16,265 nt of DNA, from assembly GCA_002422265.1 (NCBI GenBank), contig DIUB01000005.1, positions 1 to 16,265 of the forward strand, given 5' to 3'. The notes under the pieces were generated by a model that worked only from the letters and a program-made list of their open reading frames with translations, had not been told where the DNA came from and searched no databases. The translations under genes and the position numbers were made by a program. Shown here one piece after another: positions 1 through 7,101 of this stretch (the first letter of the stretch is position 1; each line of letters opens with the position of its first letter). The stretch comes from Geobacter sp. UBA6169 (GTDB lineage Bacteria > Desulfobacterota > Desulfuromonadia > Geobacterales > Pseudopelobacteraceae).

Positions 1-298
1 CATCCCCTGGCGCAAGGCAAAACAGGCAACATTGGTGGGCGAGTTGAAAAATCCTTTTACCGGCAACAAGGATGCTGCTGTTGAAGGCAAGACTCTTTAT
101 GCCAAAGATTGCGCCCAGTGCCACGGAAAAGATCTGAAGGGTGATATGGGGCCTGGCCTGATCAAGACCGGAAAATCAGATGCTGAACTTTTCAAGATCA
201 CCTATGTCGGTATTGATGAAAACGGCATGCCTGCTTACGGTGATTCTCTGGGCAAGGACAAGATCTGGAAGTTGATTACCTTTATTCAGTCTCACTAA
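1..298 (+). CDS. Partial c-type cytochrome subunit, probably the C-terminus of CcoO (cbb3 oxidase) with an extra heme c domain
   Basis: The frame is open from base 2 to a TAA at 296-298, so the 5' end lies outside the window. The visible part holds one class I cytochrome c domain: a CAQCH heme-binding motif near base 110, a GPGL stretch, and an NGMPAYG segment whose Met is the likely distal heme ligand. It is followed immediately by ccoQ and ccoP, the place where ccoO normally sits in a ccoNOQP operon. The first visible residues (IPWRKAKQ) read like a linker after a CcoO core rather than a signal peptide, so I infer a CcoO with an added C-terminal heme domain. A separate small cytochrome gene starting just upstream is the alternative. 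The heme domain itself is certain; the identity of the parent protein is inferred. Confidence 0.7.
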   Translation, partial: IPWRKAKQATLVGELKNPFTGNKDAAVEGKTLYAKDCAQCHGKDLKGDMGPGLIKTGKSDAELFKITYVGIDENGMPAYGDSLGKDKIWKLITFIQSH

Positions 299-311
299 TC
301 AGGAGGCATGT

Positions 312-506
312 ATGGTATTGGCAAGCGTCTATTACCTTGGTACCACCCTGATTATGTTCGCTCTATTTGTCGTGATTGTGGTGCGGACCTACAGCAGGAA
401 AAACCGTGAGCAGGGTGAGAACCCGAAATTCCGTATGATGGATGATGACAGTCCGCTCAGCAGTACTGAAAAGGCTATAGATCAGGAGGTTACTCATGTC
501 AGATGA
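312..506 (+). CDS. ccoQ: CcoQ-like small membrane subunit of cbb3 oxidase
   Basis: This 64-residue protein has a single N-terminal membrane helix (about residues 6-25), then a basic RTYSRKNR stretch and an acidic MMDDD segment. That is the typical layout of CcoQ/FixQ, a small subunit that stabilises the interaction of CcoP with the oxidase core. The start is set by AGGAGG at 301-306, five bases before the ATG at 312; an ATG at 308 is out of frame. It sits 13 bases after the preceding cytochrome gene and overlaps ccoP by 11 bases. Length and position fit CcoQ well, but the family is weakly conserved, so context carries much of the call. Confidence 0.75.
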   Translation: MVLASVYYLGTTLIMFALFVVIVVRTYSRKNREQGENPKFRMMDDDSPLSSTEKAIDQEVTHVR

Positions 507-993
507 GCAGAAGGACTATGATGGAATACAGTATAAGGCCGACGACCGGATGCCCGCCATATTCAAGCTGCTGCTTGCGGTTCTTTTGATATGGGGTGTC
601 TGTTTCATGGGTTACTACCTGTTCAGCGGCTGGAGTTCTGAAGCTGAATTTGCTGAAAAAAAAGCAGCCCAGGAAAAATTGATTGCCGAGCGTCAACAGG
701 CGCAACAGCAGAAACAGGCTGACGGAAGTGCGGGTGCCCCTGCTGCAAAGGCCAGTGCTGTGGATGCAGAAAAACTCTACAATGATAGTTGCCTCGCCTG
801 TCATGGCGCTCAAGGCTCCGGCGGAATCGGTCCGGCTCTTGGCGCAGCTCAGCCATTCAAGTATGGTAGAACAGAGGCGGAGCTTACCTCCTCTATTGCC
901 GACGGACGTCCAAACGGCATGCCTGGCTATAAAAACGACCTTGGTCCGGACAAGATCAAGGCATTGGTAGATTACATCCTTTCTCTGAAGTAG
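496..993 (+). CDS. ccoP: CcoP-like subunit of cbb3 oxidase, short form with one heme c
   Basis: CcoP is the membrane-anchored cytochrome c subunit that passes electrons to the CcoO/CcoN core. The 165-residue protein starts with the CcoP-like YDGI segment, has one membrane helix (about residues 21-43), then a Glu/Gln/Ala-rich linker (about 50-85), and a cytochrome c domain with CLACH at 99-103 and a likely distal Met142 in NGMPGY. Textbook CcoP is near 300 residues with two CxxCH motifs, so this one lacks a whole heme domain with no sign of a frameshift. The missing domain may be offset by the extra heme domain in the preceding gene. AGGAGG at 484-489 lies six bases before the ATG, and the gene overlaps ccoQ. 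Confidence 0.82.
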   Translation: MSDEQKDYDGIQYKADDRMPAIFKLLLAVLLIWGVCFMGYYLFSGWSSEAEFAEKKAAQEKLIAERQQAQQQKQADGSAGAPAAKASAVDAEKLYNDSCLACHGAQGSGGIGPALGAAQPFKYGRTEAELTSSIADGRPNGMPGYKNDLGPDKIKALVDYILSLK

Positions 994-1007
994 CGGCTTT
1001 CCAAAGT

Positions 1008-1033
1008 GCGGCCCGGATTTGATTCCGGGCCGC
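1008..1033 (+). other. GC-rich hairpin between ccoP and ccoG
   Basis: Bases 1008-1017 and 1024-1033 form a perfect 10-bp stem (GCGGCCCGGA with its complement) around a 6-base loop. No T-tract follows, so it is not a standard intrinsic terminator. It lies exactly between the structural genes (…OQP) and the assembly genes (GHIS…), where it could stabilise the upstream mRNA or reduce downstream expression. The function is inferred; the stem is directly visible. Confidence 0.6.
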
Positions 1034-1053
1034 GATTCAAACAGGCTCCCTCC

Positions 1054-2268
1054 ATGACACCACAACGCAAACTGGGACCGTTCAGGCAGTCGGTCCAATG
1101 GATCACCACCCTTGTTCTGCTGCTGATTCCTTTTGTGACAGTTGGTGGAGAATCTCTTCTCAGGCTCGATGCACCAAGCCGTACTCTGTTGTTTTTCGGT
1201 GCTGCCATCAGGATTGAGGAGCTGTATCTATTTTTACTGGCAACCCTGATTCTGGTATTCATCTTTCTCTTTGTAACCATGGTGTTCGGAAGGATATGGT
1301 GCGGCTGGCTCTGTCCCCAGACAACCCTGTCAGACCTGGCCGGGTTCATCCTGAAAAAAACCGCTTCCCTGCTGCCTGGCAAACTCTTTCCACTGGTTGT
1401 TGCCCATCTGCTGTTTGCCTTGCTGGCCTTTCTGGTCGGGGCCAATCTGATCTGGTATTTTATTCCGCCCGCTGAGTTTTTTGAGCGGCTTCTGAACGGC
1501 AACCTCGGATTGGTAGCTGGAATCACCTTCTGGTCAACAGCAGCGTTTGTCTACCTTGACCTGGCTTTTGTCCGGCGTCTGTTCTGCTCCACGCTCTGTC
1601 CCTACGGACGGATTCAGCTGATGGCCATGGATCGCAACACCCTGACCCTTGCATTCAATCCGGCTCGCACGAGTGATTGCATACGGTGTGGCGCCTGCGT
1701 GCGCACCTGCCCCACCGGTATTGACATCAGGGACGGCCTGCAGGTGGAGTGCATCAATTGCGGTCGCTGCCTGGATGCCTGCCGCGCAATCATGCAGAAA
1801 CAGGGTAAAACCGGCTTGATCCACTACAGCTTCGGTATAACCGAACAAGGAGGAGGACGGCCCCTGAACAGCAAGTCATTGACACTGGGAGCTCTTGTAC
1901 TGGTTTTGTGCAGTCTGCTGGCTGCCGGTGTTGCCTTGCGAAAAGAGGCTTCACTGAAAGTACGGCGTGCTGACATGATTCAGGTAAAACATCTGGCTGA
2001 TGGCTCATTGGTTAATTTTTTCACAATTACCATAGAGAACCGTTCACGCAAGCCTGCGGTCTACGATCTTGTCATTGACGGTTCTTCCAAGGCCGGACTT
2101 GAACTACTGGGGCCGGTAACCGGTCTTCACCTGGCTGCAAATGATAACCGCAGGATTGATCTGCTGGTAAAGGCCTCCTCACTGCCGCCGAAACAGGCTA
2201 TGATCCAGTTACAACTTATGCAGGGAGAGCGTATAGTGGCTGCTGAGCCACTCAGCATTCTTGACTGA
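1054..2268 (+). CDS. ccoG: CcoG (RdxA/FixG) cbb3 oxidase assembly protein, polyferredoxin-like membrane protein
   Basis: CcoG is an iron-sulfur membrane protein involved in copper handling, proposed to reduce Cu(II) during CcoN assembly. Counting from the ATG at 1054 (404 residues), membrane helices lie near residues 16-35, 50-75, 105-125 and 145-165, with another around 280-300. A CGWLCPQ motif is at 83-89 and CSTLCPYGR at 178-186. Two [4Fe-4S] ferredoxin motifs follow: Cys209/212/215/219 and Cys233/236/239/243. The C-terminal third is a periplasmic beta domain of the FixG_C type. The frame opens earlier with a GTG at 1006, but that would place the 1008-1033 hairpin inside the gene, and the family sequence starts near 1054, so I chose the ATG. 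No clear Shine-Dalgarno precedes it, which leaves the start uncertain. Confidence 0.92.
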   Translation: MTPQRKLGPFRQSVQWITTLVLLLIPFVTVGGESLLRLDAPSRTLLFFGAAIRIEELYLFLLATLILVFIFLFVTMVFGRIWCGWLCPQTTLSDLAGFILKKTASLLPGKLFPLVVAHLLFALLAFLVGANLIWYFIPPAEFFERLLNGNLGLVAGITFWSTAAFVYLDLAFVRRLFCSTLCPYGRIQLMAMDRNTLTLAFNPARTSDCIRCGACVRTCPTGIDIRDGLQVECINCGRCLDACRAIMQKQGKTGLIHYSFGITEQGGGRPLNSKSLTLGALVLVLCSLLAAGVALRKEASLKVRRADMIQVKHLADGSLVNFFTITIENRSRKPAVYDLVIDGSSKAGLELLGPVTGLHLAANDNRRIDLLVKASSLPPKQAMIQLQLMQGERIVAAEPLSILD

Positions 2269-2282
2269 CAGGAGTATATCAA

Positions 2283-2726
2283 GTGAAACCGGACAAGAAG
2301 CATGGTGTTGTTCACTGGAAAATCATTCTGGGACTTCTGGTCGCATTTTTCATCGGGGCCCAAGTTATTACTATGGTTTTTGCAGGCAAAAAAGTGGGCC
2401 GGGTGGTTGATCCCGATTATTATGCAAAGGGCAAGGACTACGGTCAGGATCTGCTCAAGACCCAGGCTGCCCGGCCGGATTGGACCGTACAGGTGTCGTT
2501 GCAGGCAGATCATCTGGTGGTAACGGTGAAAGAGCGTTCCGGTGTTCCGGTGACCGGCGGCACAGGCCGTCTTGAACTGCCTGGTGTTGCACCGATGGAG
2601 CTTGTAGAGACTGCATCAGGGATTTATCGCAGCAGAGACGCGATTACATCCACTGAACTGCGCGGCAGCATCAGCATTGTCAAGGGCGATGCCCTGTTTA
2701 CTGACCAGGTGGCATTGTTCCGTTGA
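2283..2726 (+). CDS. ccoH: CcoH/FixH family cbb3 oxidase assembly protein
   Basis: CcoH is a single-helix protein needed for stable cbb3 assembly that associates with the oxidase. This 147-residue protein has a short basic N-terminus, one membrane helix (about residues 13-33), a VVDPDYYAKGKDY segment typical of FixH right after the helix, and a periplasmic beta-rich domain. It starts with GTG at 2283; AGGAG at 2270-2274 gives a normal eight-base spacing. It lies 14 bases after ccoG and overlaps the TTG start of ccoI by three bases, the usual GHIS order. Confidence 0.88.
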   Translation: MKPDKKHGVVHWKIILGLLVAFFIGAQVITMVFAGKKVGRVVDPDYYAKGKDYGQDLLKTQAARPDWTVQVSLQADHLVVTVKERSGVPVTGGTGRLELPGVAPMELVETASGIYRSRDAITSTELRGSISIVKGDALFTDQVALFR

Positions 2727-5146
2727 GCGCTGCACGAGATATATGTTTCCACTGCGGAGCACTGATTCCGACTGGCCTGATCATCGAAGAACAACGGGAT
2801 GGCGAGACGCTGCGCTTTTGCTGCAAAGGCTGCCTGGGTGCCTACCTGCTGATTACCGGAGCCGGTCTTGCTTCCTTTTACAGTCGCAGGGACTGGCAGG
2901 AGCCAGGACTGATCCCTGATGCATACAAGGCAGTATTTGACGATGCCGCTCTCGCTGCATTTGTCCGGCAGTCCGGTGATACGGCTACCGTTGATATCCT
3001 GATTGACGGCATTCGCTGTGCTTCCTGTGTCTGGCTGAATGAAAAATTCATCAGCAGGCTGCACGGAGTGCACGGAGTACGCGTCAATTATGCTACAAAC
3101 CGCGCCCATGTCAGTTTTGATCCCTCTGTCATCACCCCGGCACAACTTTTCAGTCAAATCAGCGAGCTTGGCTACACTCCTCGACCTTTTTCCCGATCAG
3201 AGGCAGAACAGAGCGCTTCGCGTGAACAGCGCGATCTACTGATACGCTTTGGCACCGCTTTTTTTCTGACCATGCAGCTTATGGCTTACTCCTTTGGGCT
3301 GTACGCCGGTTATTTCCAGGGGATTGATGATGATATCAAATATATCCTTCAGTTTTTTTCCATGCTGGTCACTGCCCCGGTTATCTTCTACAGCGGCTGG
3401 CCCTTTCTGTCCGGAGCCTGGCGGGGTCTGAAGAACAGTGCGCCCACCATGGATCTTCTGATCGTAATCGGCGCCCTTTCGTCTTTCTGCTACAGTATCT
3501 ACGCCACCTTCACCGGAGGCGAGGTCTATTATGAAACCGCCGCCATGATCGTAACCCTGATTCTTGCCGGACGGCTGATGGAAAACCATGCAAAACGCAG
3601 GGCATGCAGCGGAACCGAGCGGTTGCTAAGCCTGACCGCAGGCACTGCGGTCAGGCTTACAGGCAACCAGCAGGAGCAGGTTGCCATTGTTGATATCAGG
3701 ATTGGTGACATCCTGCTGGTCGGCGCCGGAGAACGTTTTCCCGTTGATGGCAGGATCGTTGCCGGCAGCACGGATGTGGATGAATCTCCGGCAACCGGTG
3801 AGCCGCTGCCTGTATTGAAACAGACTGAAGACAGCCTGATTGCCGGCAGCATCAACCTGACCGGTACGGTGCACATGGTCTGTGATCATCCTGCAGCAGA
3901 CAGTTTTGTGGCACGGGTGGCACGTATGGTCGAAGAAGCCCAGAGCCGCCGAGCACCGATCCAGGGGCTGGCCGACCGTATTGCGGCCTTGTTTGTGCCC
4001 ATAGTCCTGCTGCTTGGTACTGCCACCTTTGTCTGGCAGTACTACCTGCTGTCCATTCGTTTTGATGAAGCCTTGATGACTGCCCTGGCCGTGATACTGA
4101 TAGCCTGCCCCTGTGCCCTGGGGCTGGCTACACCCACTGCCATTGTGGCCGGCACCGGTGCAGCAGCAGCAGCAGGAGTCATCTTCAAGGGTGGCGACAT
4201 TCTTGAGCAGTTAAGCAGGACCAGCGTGGCTCTGTTCGACAAGACCGGCACCATTACCTGCGGCGTCCCGAAGGTGGAATCCGTTATTCCCCAGGCTGGT
4301 ATGGATTTTCAAAAACTGGCGGGTTATGCTGCTGCTGTTGAGAGCGGCTCTCTGCATCCCGTCGGCAAGGCCATCTGCCTGTATGCAGAACAAAATGGAG
4401 CTGATCAGCAGCTCGGAACCGAACTTCGCACTGTTGCAGGAGGCGGTGTACTTGGAACGGTTGACGGAATCCCGGTTGTGGTGGGAAATGCCCGTTTTCT
4501 GCAGGAGCAAGGAGTACCTGATCTGCCGGTGCATGATTCAGCTGCGCCCGGCAGCACCATAGTATATCTGGCAATTGGCGGCAGGTGTGCCGGAACCTTT
4601 TTTTTAACGGATCGATTGCGTGATGAATCCGGTACGGTTCTGGCCTCATTCAGAAAACAAGGAATACGCAGTATGCTGCTTTCCGGTGACCGTGCTGAAA
4701 CAGTGCAGTATATCGCCAACATCCTTGCTGTCGAACAAGGAATAGGAGATATGACCCCGGACGCCAAAACCTGCTTTATCGAAGAACTGCGTGCCAAGGG
4801 AGAGCAGACGCTGATGGTGGGAGACGGCATCAATGATGCCCCGGCCCTGTCTGCCGCAGATGTGGGCTGCGCTCTTGTCGGCGGTACCGACATTGCCATT
4901 GAAACATCGGATCTGATCCTGGTCAAACCGGATCTGAATCGCCTGCTGACTGCTTATCTTGTTGCCAGGCGCACCATGGCAGTCATCAGACAAAACCTGG
5001 GCTGGGCTTTTATTTATAACCTGATCGGCATACCGCTTGCCATGGCTGGACTGCTTACCCCTATTTACGCTGCTGCTGCAATGGCATTAAGCTCACTCTG
5101 CGTGGTGGGTAACTCTTTACGACTGACTGTGAATCGCCATGGATGA
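2723..5146 (+). CDS. ccoI: CcoI (FixI) copper-exporting P1B-type ATPase for cbb3 assembly
   Basis: CcoI pumps Cu(I) out of the cytoplasm to supply the CuB site of CcoN. The 807-residue protein starts with a Cys-rich region (C8xxC11 and a CCxxC cluster at 33-37, typical of CcoI), followed by a heavy-metal-associated domain with C99xxC102. P-type ATPase landmarks follow: TGE at 358-360, the CPC metal site at 462-464, the phosphorylated Asp506 in DKTGT, the HP dipeptide at 545-546, and GDGIND from 700. About eight membrane helices are expected. The TTG start at 2723 is the only start that keeps the first CxxC, and it overlaps the ccoH stop (TTGA). The 3' end overlaps ccoS by eight bases. A housekeeping CopA is less likely because of the CCxxC region and the operon. 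Confidence 0.95.
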   Translation: MSAARDICFHCGALIPTGLIIEEQRDGETLRFCCKGCLGAYLLITGAGLASFYSRRDWQEPGLIPDAYKAVFDDAALAAFVRQSGDTATVDILIDGIRCASCVWLNEKFISRLHGVHGVRVNYATNRAHVSFDPSVITPAQLFSQISELGYTPRPFSRSEAEQSASREQRDLLIRFGTAFFLTMQLMAYSFGLYAGYFQGIDDDIKYILQFFSMLVTAPVIFYSGWPFLSGAWRGLKNSAPTMDLLIVIGALSSFCYSIYATFTGGEVYYETAAMIVTLILAGRLMENHAKRRACSGTERLLSLTAGTAVRLTGNQQEQVAIVDIRIGDILLVGAGERFPVDGRIVAGSTDVDESPATGEPLPVLKQTEDSLIAGSINLTGTVHMVCDHPAADSFVARVARMVEEAQSRRAPIQGLADRIAALFVPIVLLLGTATFVWQYYLLSIRFDEALMTALAVILIACPCALGLATPTAIVAGTGAAAAAGVIFKGGDILEQLSRTSVALFDKTGTITCGVPKVESVIPQAGMDFQKLAGYAAAVESGSLHPVGKAICLYAEQNGADQQLGTELRTVAGGGVLGTVDGIPVVVGNARFLQEQGVPDLPVHDSAAPGSTIVYLAIGGRCAGTFFLTDRLRDESGTVLASFRKQGIRSMLLSGDRAETVQYIANILAVEQGIGDMTPDAKTCFIEELRAKGEQTLMVGDGINDAPALSAADVGCALVGGTDIAIETSDLILVKPDLNRLLTAYLVARRTMAVIRQNLGWAFIYNLIGIPLAMAGLLTPIYAAAAMALSSLCVVGNSLRLTVNRHG
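3627..3659. repeat. 14-bp perfect inverted repeat inside ccoI
   Basis: Bases 3627-3640 and 3646-3659 are exact reverse complements around a 5-base loop (GGCAC). The repeat lies in the coding sequence of the actuator region (around LSLTAGTAVRLTG). A 14-bp perfect stem is long for coding DNA and is not required by the protein sequence. No T-tract follows on either strand. Its role is unknown. Confidence 0.75.
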
Positions 5147-5303
5147 ATCTCTGGTTCTATTGATGATACTATCCCTTTTTCTGGGCTGCGGCTGCTGGCT
5201 GTTTTTTGTCTGGGGGGTCAAAAAAGGCGAGTTTGATGATCTGGAGCGGCCTAAACACCGCATGCTTGATGATGACGAAGATCCGAAAGGAAAGAATACA
5301 TGA
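5139..5303 (+). CDS. ccoS: CcoS small cbb3 oxidase maturation protein
   Basis: This 54-residue gene is short enough to be missed. The ATG is at 5139-5141 and the TGA at 5301-5303. The product has one membrane helix (about residues 5-26, including GCGCWLFFVWGVKKGEF), then a DDLERPKHRMLDDDED tail. The helix followed by a conserved Gly-Glu-Phe-Asp-Asp-Leu-(Glu)-x-Pro pattern is the hallmark of CcoS, a protein needed for insertion of redox cofactors into cbb3 oxidase. It overlaps the end of ccoI by eight bases and the next gene by four (ATGA), so translation is probably coupled across all three. There is no strong Shine-Dalgarno. Confidence 0.9.
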   Translation: MDESLVLLMILSLFLGCGCWLFFVWGVKKGEFDDLERPKHRMLDDDEDPKGKNT

Positions 5304-5986
5304 CCGAAATATGGCTCTCATTTATGGCAGGTCTAGCCGGAAGTTTCCACTGCATCGGCATGTGCGGCGGCATTGTGGCGGCACTTTCCATGGCCACCGC
5401 TCCCGGTTCTGCCCGTTCAAGAACCCTGTCCCTTGCCTTCTACAACACCGGCAGAATCATCACCTACACCTTTCTCGGTGTCGTGGCCGGTTTCATCGGT
5501 GCATCCCTTGACCTGCCCACTATGCGGGCCGTCGGTGTCTGGCTGGGACTGGCCGCCAACCTGATGGTCATCACCATAGGGCTTGCCTCGGCCTTTGGTT
5601 TTTCCTGGGGCCTGAACTCACTGGAAAGCAGTTCCGGACGATTTTTTGCAGAGCCACTGCGCAAGGCACTATCAGGAGAATCCTCCCTTGCCTTTCTTCC
5701 GGTAGGTCTCATGCTGGGCTTTCTTCCCTGCGGCCTTATTTACGGTCCTCTGGCAGTTGCTGCCGCAAACGGCAGCCCTCTGCGCGGTGGTTTGATGATG
5801 TTGGCCCTGGGATTGGGCACCGTGCCGATCCTGATGCTCTTCGGTTCAGCCACCGGTATGATTTCTGCTGCGTTCAGAGCCATCATGTTCCGGATTCTTG
5901 GGGCAATTATCGCTGCCATCGGCCTGATGGGACTGCTGCGGGTGCTGAAGCGGATGGGGATGATCTACGGATTTAACCTTTGGTAA
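5300..5986 (+). CDS. DsbD_2 / UreH-like ("sulfite exporter TauE/SafE") membrane protein of the cbb3 assembly cluster
   Basis: This 228-residue protein is almost wholly hydrophobic, with about six membrane helices. It carries a His17-Cys18-x3-Cys22 motif (HCIGMCGG) in the first helix and FLPCGLIYGP with Cys144 in a later one, the paired signatures of the DsbD_2 domain family (PF13386). Members are frequently found directly after ccoS and are thought to help copper or thiol handling during oxidase assembly; the exact function is not established. The ATG overlaps the ccoS stop in ATGA, with AAAGGA at 5286-5291 as ribosome site. It is the last gene of the operon. The 47-base gap to the convergent gene shows no convincing terminator. 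Confidence 0.85.
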   Translation: MTEIWLSFMAGLAGSFHCIGMCGGIVAALSMATAPGSARSRTLSLAFYNTGRIITYTFLGVVAGFIGASLDLPTMRAVGVWLGLAANLMVITIGLASAFGFSWGLNSLESSSGRFFAEPLRKALSGESSLAFLPVGLMLGFLPCGLIYGPLAVAAANGSPLRGGLMMLALGLGTVPILMLFGSATGMISAAFRAIMFRILGAIIAAIGLMGLLRVLKRMGMIYGFNLW

Positions 5987-6033
5987 CCATGTTCACACAT
6001 TCCGCTGCCGCTATCCGCCAGGTTGTCCGACCT

Positions 6034-7101
6034 TTAACCGGCTTTTCTTGCTACCGGCAGTTGCATCAGCATCCAGACAATCACCGCAATACCAAGCACC
6101 AGGGAGATCAGAAACAGCACCAGCGGCGACCACTGCACCTGTACCGGCACGGAGGTTGGATCAAAATAGGAATGCAGGAAATTGCCGCGCACCACGTCAC
6201 GCATGAATGACATGACATAGACCAACGGCAGGGTCAGCCAGAGTGAAGGCATCACCAGCCGTTTGTAACCGGTTATCAGGGTTGCAAGAGTAAGCAGGAT
6301 ACCGATTGTCAGCAAGCCGGTAGCAATGGTACCTCCCCCCATAAACCGCATCATGGTCTGCTTTGGCAGGGAAAGCAGAAACCAGCTGCCCAGTCCGAGT
6401 TGCAGCAGGGTCAACCAGAAAAAAAGCTGCATACCCAACCTTTGTCCGGCTTCAGAGACCTCCGGATCAGACTTCAGCACTGTTGCTGCATACAGCGCAG
6501 TAAACAGGCCTCCAACAGCAAGTGAACCGGTAATGATATGCAGGTAGCGGGGAAGCAACGTCGGGTCAGCCAGATTCAGCAGGGTACCGCCAGGAGAGGT
6601 AAACCAACGGCTCCAGCTGGCCGGCGAGATCATCATGGTCATGTTGTTGGAAAAAATGAAGCCGACTACCAGCAGCAATACCAACGCCGGCAGCAGCACA
6701 AACATGGCAAGATTACCCAGCTTTTTGAAACTGAAATCATAAAAATAAGCCAGGTAGTAGGCAATGATCAAAAGCGGTATCACAGCCAGCCAGTAGAGCC
6801 CCATCAACACCGTGCTTGAATACAGCAGATGCCCATAGATCACGTTGACAAACAACAGTGGCGCCACCCCCAGGTTGACGGTAAAGGCCAGCAGAAACGG
6901 CAGTGCCTTGGCCAGCTCATGGGAAAGTTCATGGTGGGCGCGCCCCGGATACAGGTGGCTGATAAAGGCCACCAGACCACACCCCAGCATGGCGTTCATA
7001 GCAAACAGGTGCAACGGAAAGGTCAGCATCAGGAAAAACTGGAACCAGCCGTTTGATGCGGTCAGGGTATCAGCAACAGGAATCAGATCTACCGGATTCA
7101 T
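6034..7101 (-). CDS. Cytochrome bd subunit I-like integral membrane protein (second subunit of a bd-like complex)
   Basis: This 355-residue protein has roughly nine membrane helices and almost no soluble part. Its first helix (PLHLFAMNAMLGCG, His31) resembles helix 1 of CydA, where His binds heme b595. A later helix, RYLHIITGSLAVGG, resembles the CydA helix carrying the b558 ligand His186. A third histidine lies in IYGHLLYSS. I see no GRQPW motif and no Q-loop. It is translated from ATG at 7101 through an ATGA overlap with the upstream bd-like cytochrome c gene, with GGGAGG a few bases before it, so the two products almost certainly form one complex. The alignment to CydA is by eye; it could instead be a distantly related heme b or quinone-binding subunit. 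Confidence 0.7.
   Translation of the reverse strand: MNPVDLIPVADTLTASNGWFQFFLMLTFPLHLFAMNAMLGCGLVAFISHLYPGRAHHELSHELAKALPFLLAFTVNLGVAPLLFVNVIYGHLLYSSTVLMGLYWLAVIPLLIIAYYLAYFYDFSFKKLGNLAMFVLLPALVLLLVVGFIFSNNMTMMISPASWSRWFTSPGGTLLNLADPTLLPRYLHIITGSLAVGGLFTALYAATVLKSDPEVSEAGQRLGMQLFFWLTLLQLGLGSWFLLSLPKQTMMRFMGGGTIATGLLTIGILLTLATLITGYKRLVMPSLWLTLPLVYVMSFMRDVVRGNFLHSYFDPTSVPVQVQWSPLVLFLISLVLGIAVIVWMLMQLPVARKAG

Noticed and set aside
1006..1053. GTG start giving a 16-residue N-terminal extension of CcoG
   Set aside because: The extension is encoded by the hairpin and its flank, has no membrane or family character, and has no ribosome site. The ATG at 1054 fits the family start better.
499..1098. 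A 199-codon open frame on the - strand across ccoP
   Set aside because: It is antisense to a clear cytochrome gene, its translation has no recognisable domain, and it runs through the intergenic hairpin.
5987..6033. Terminator in the 47-base gap between the convergent operons
   Set aside because: Only a four-pair stem (AGGT/ACCT) is visible, with a very short T stretch. I could not support a terminator on either strand.
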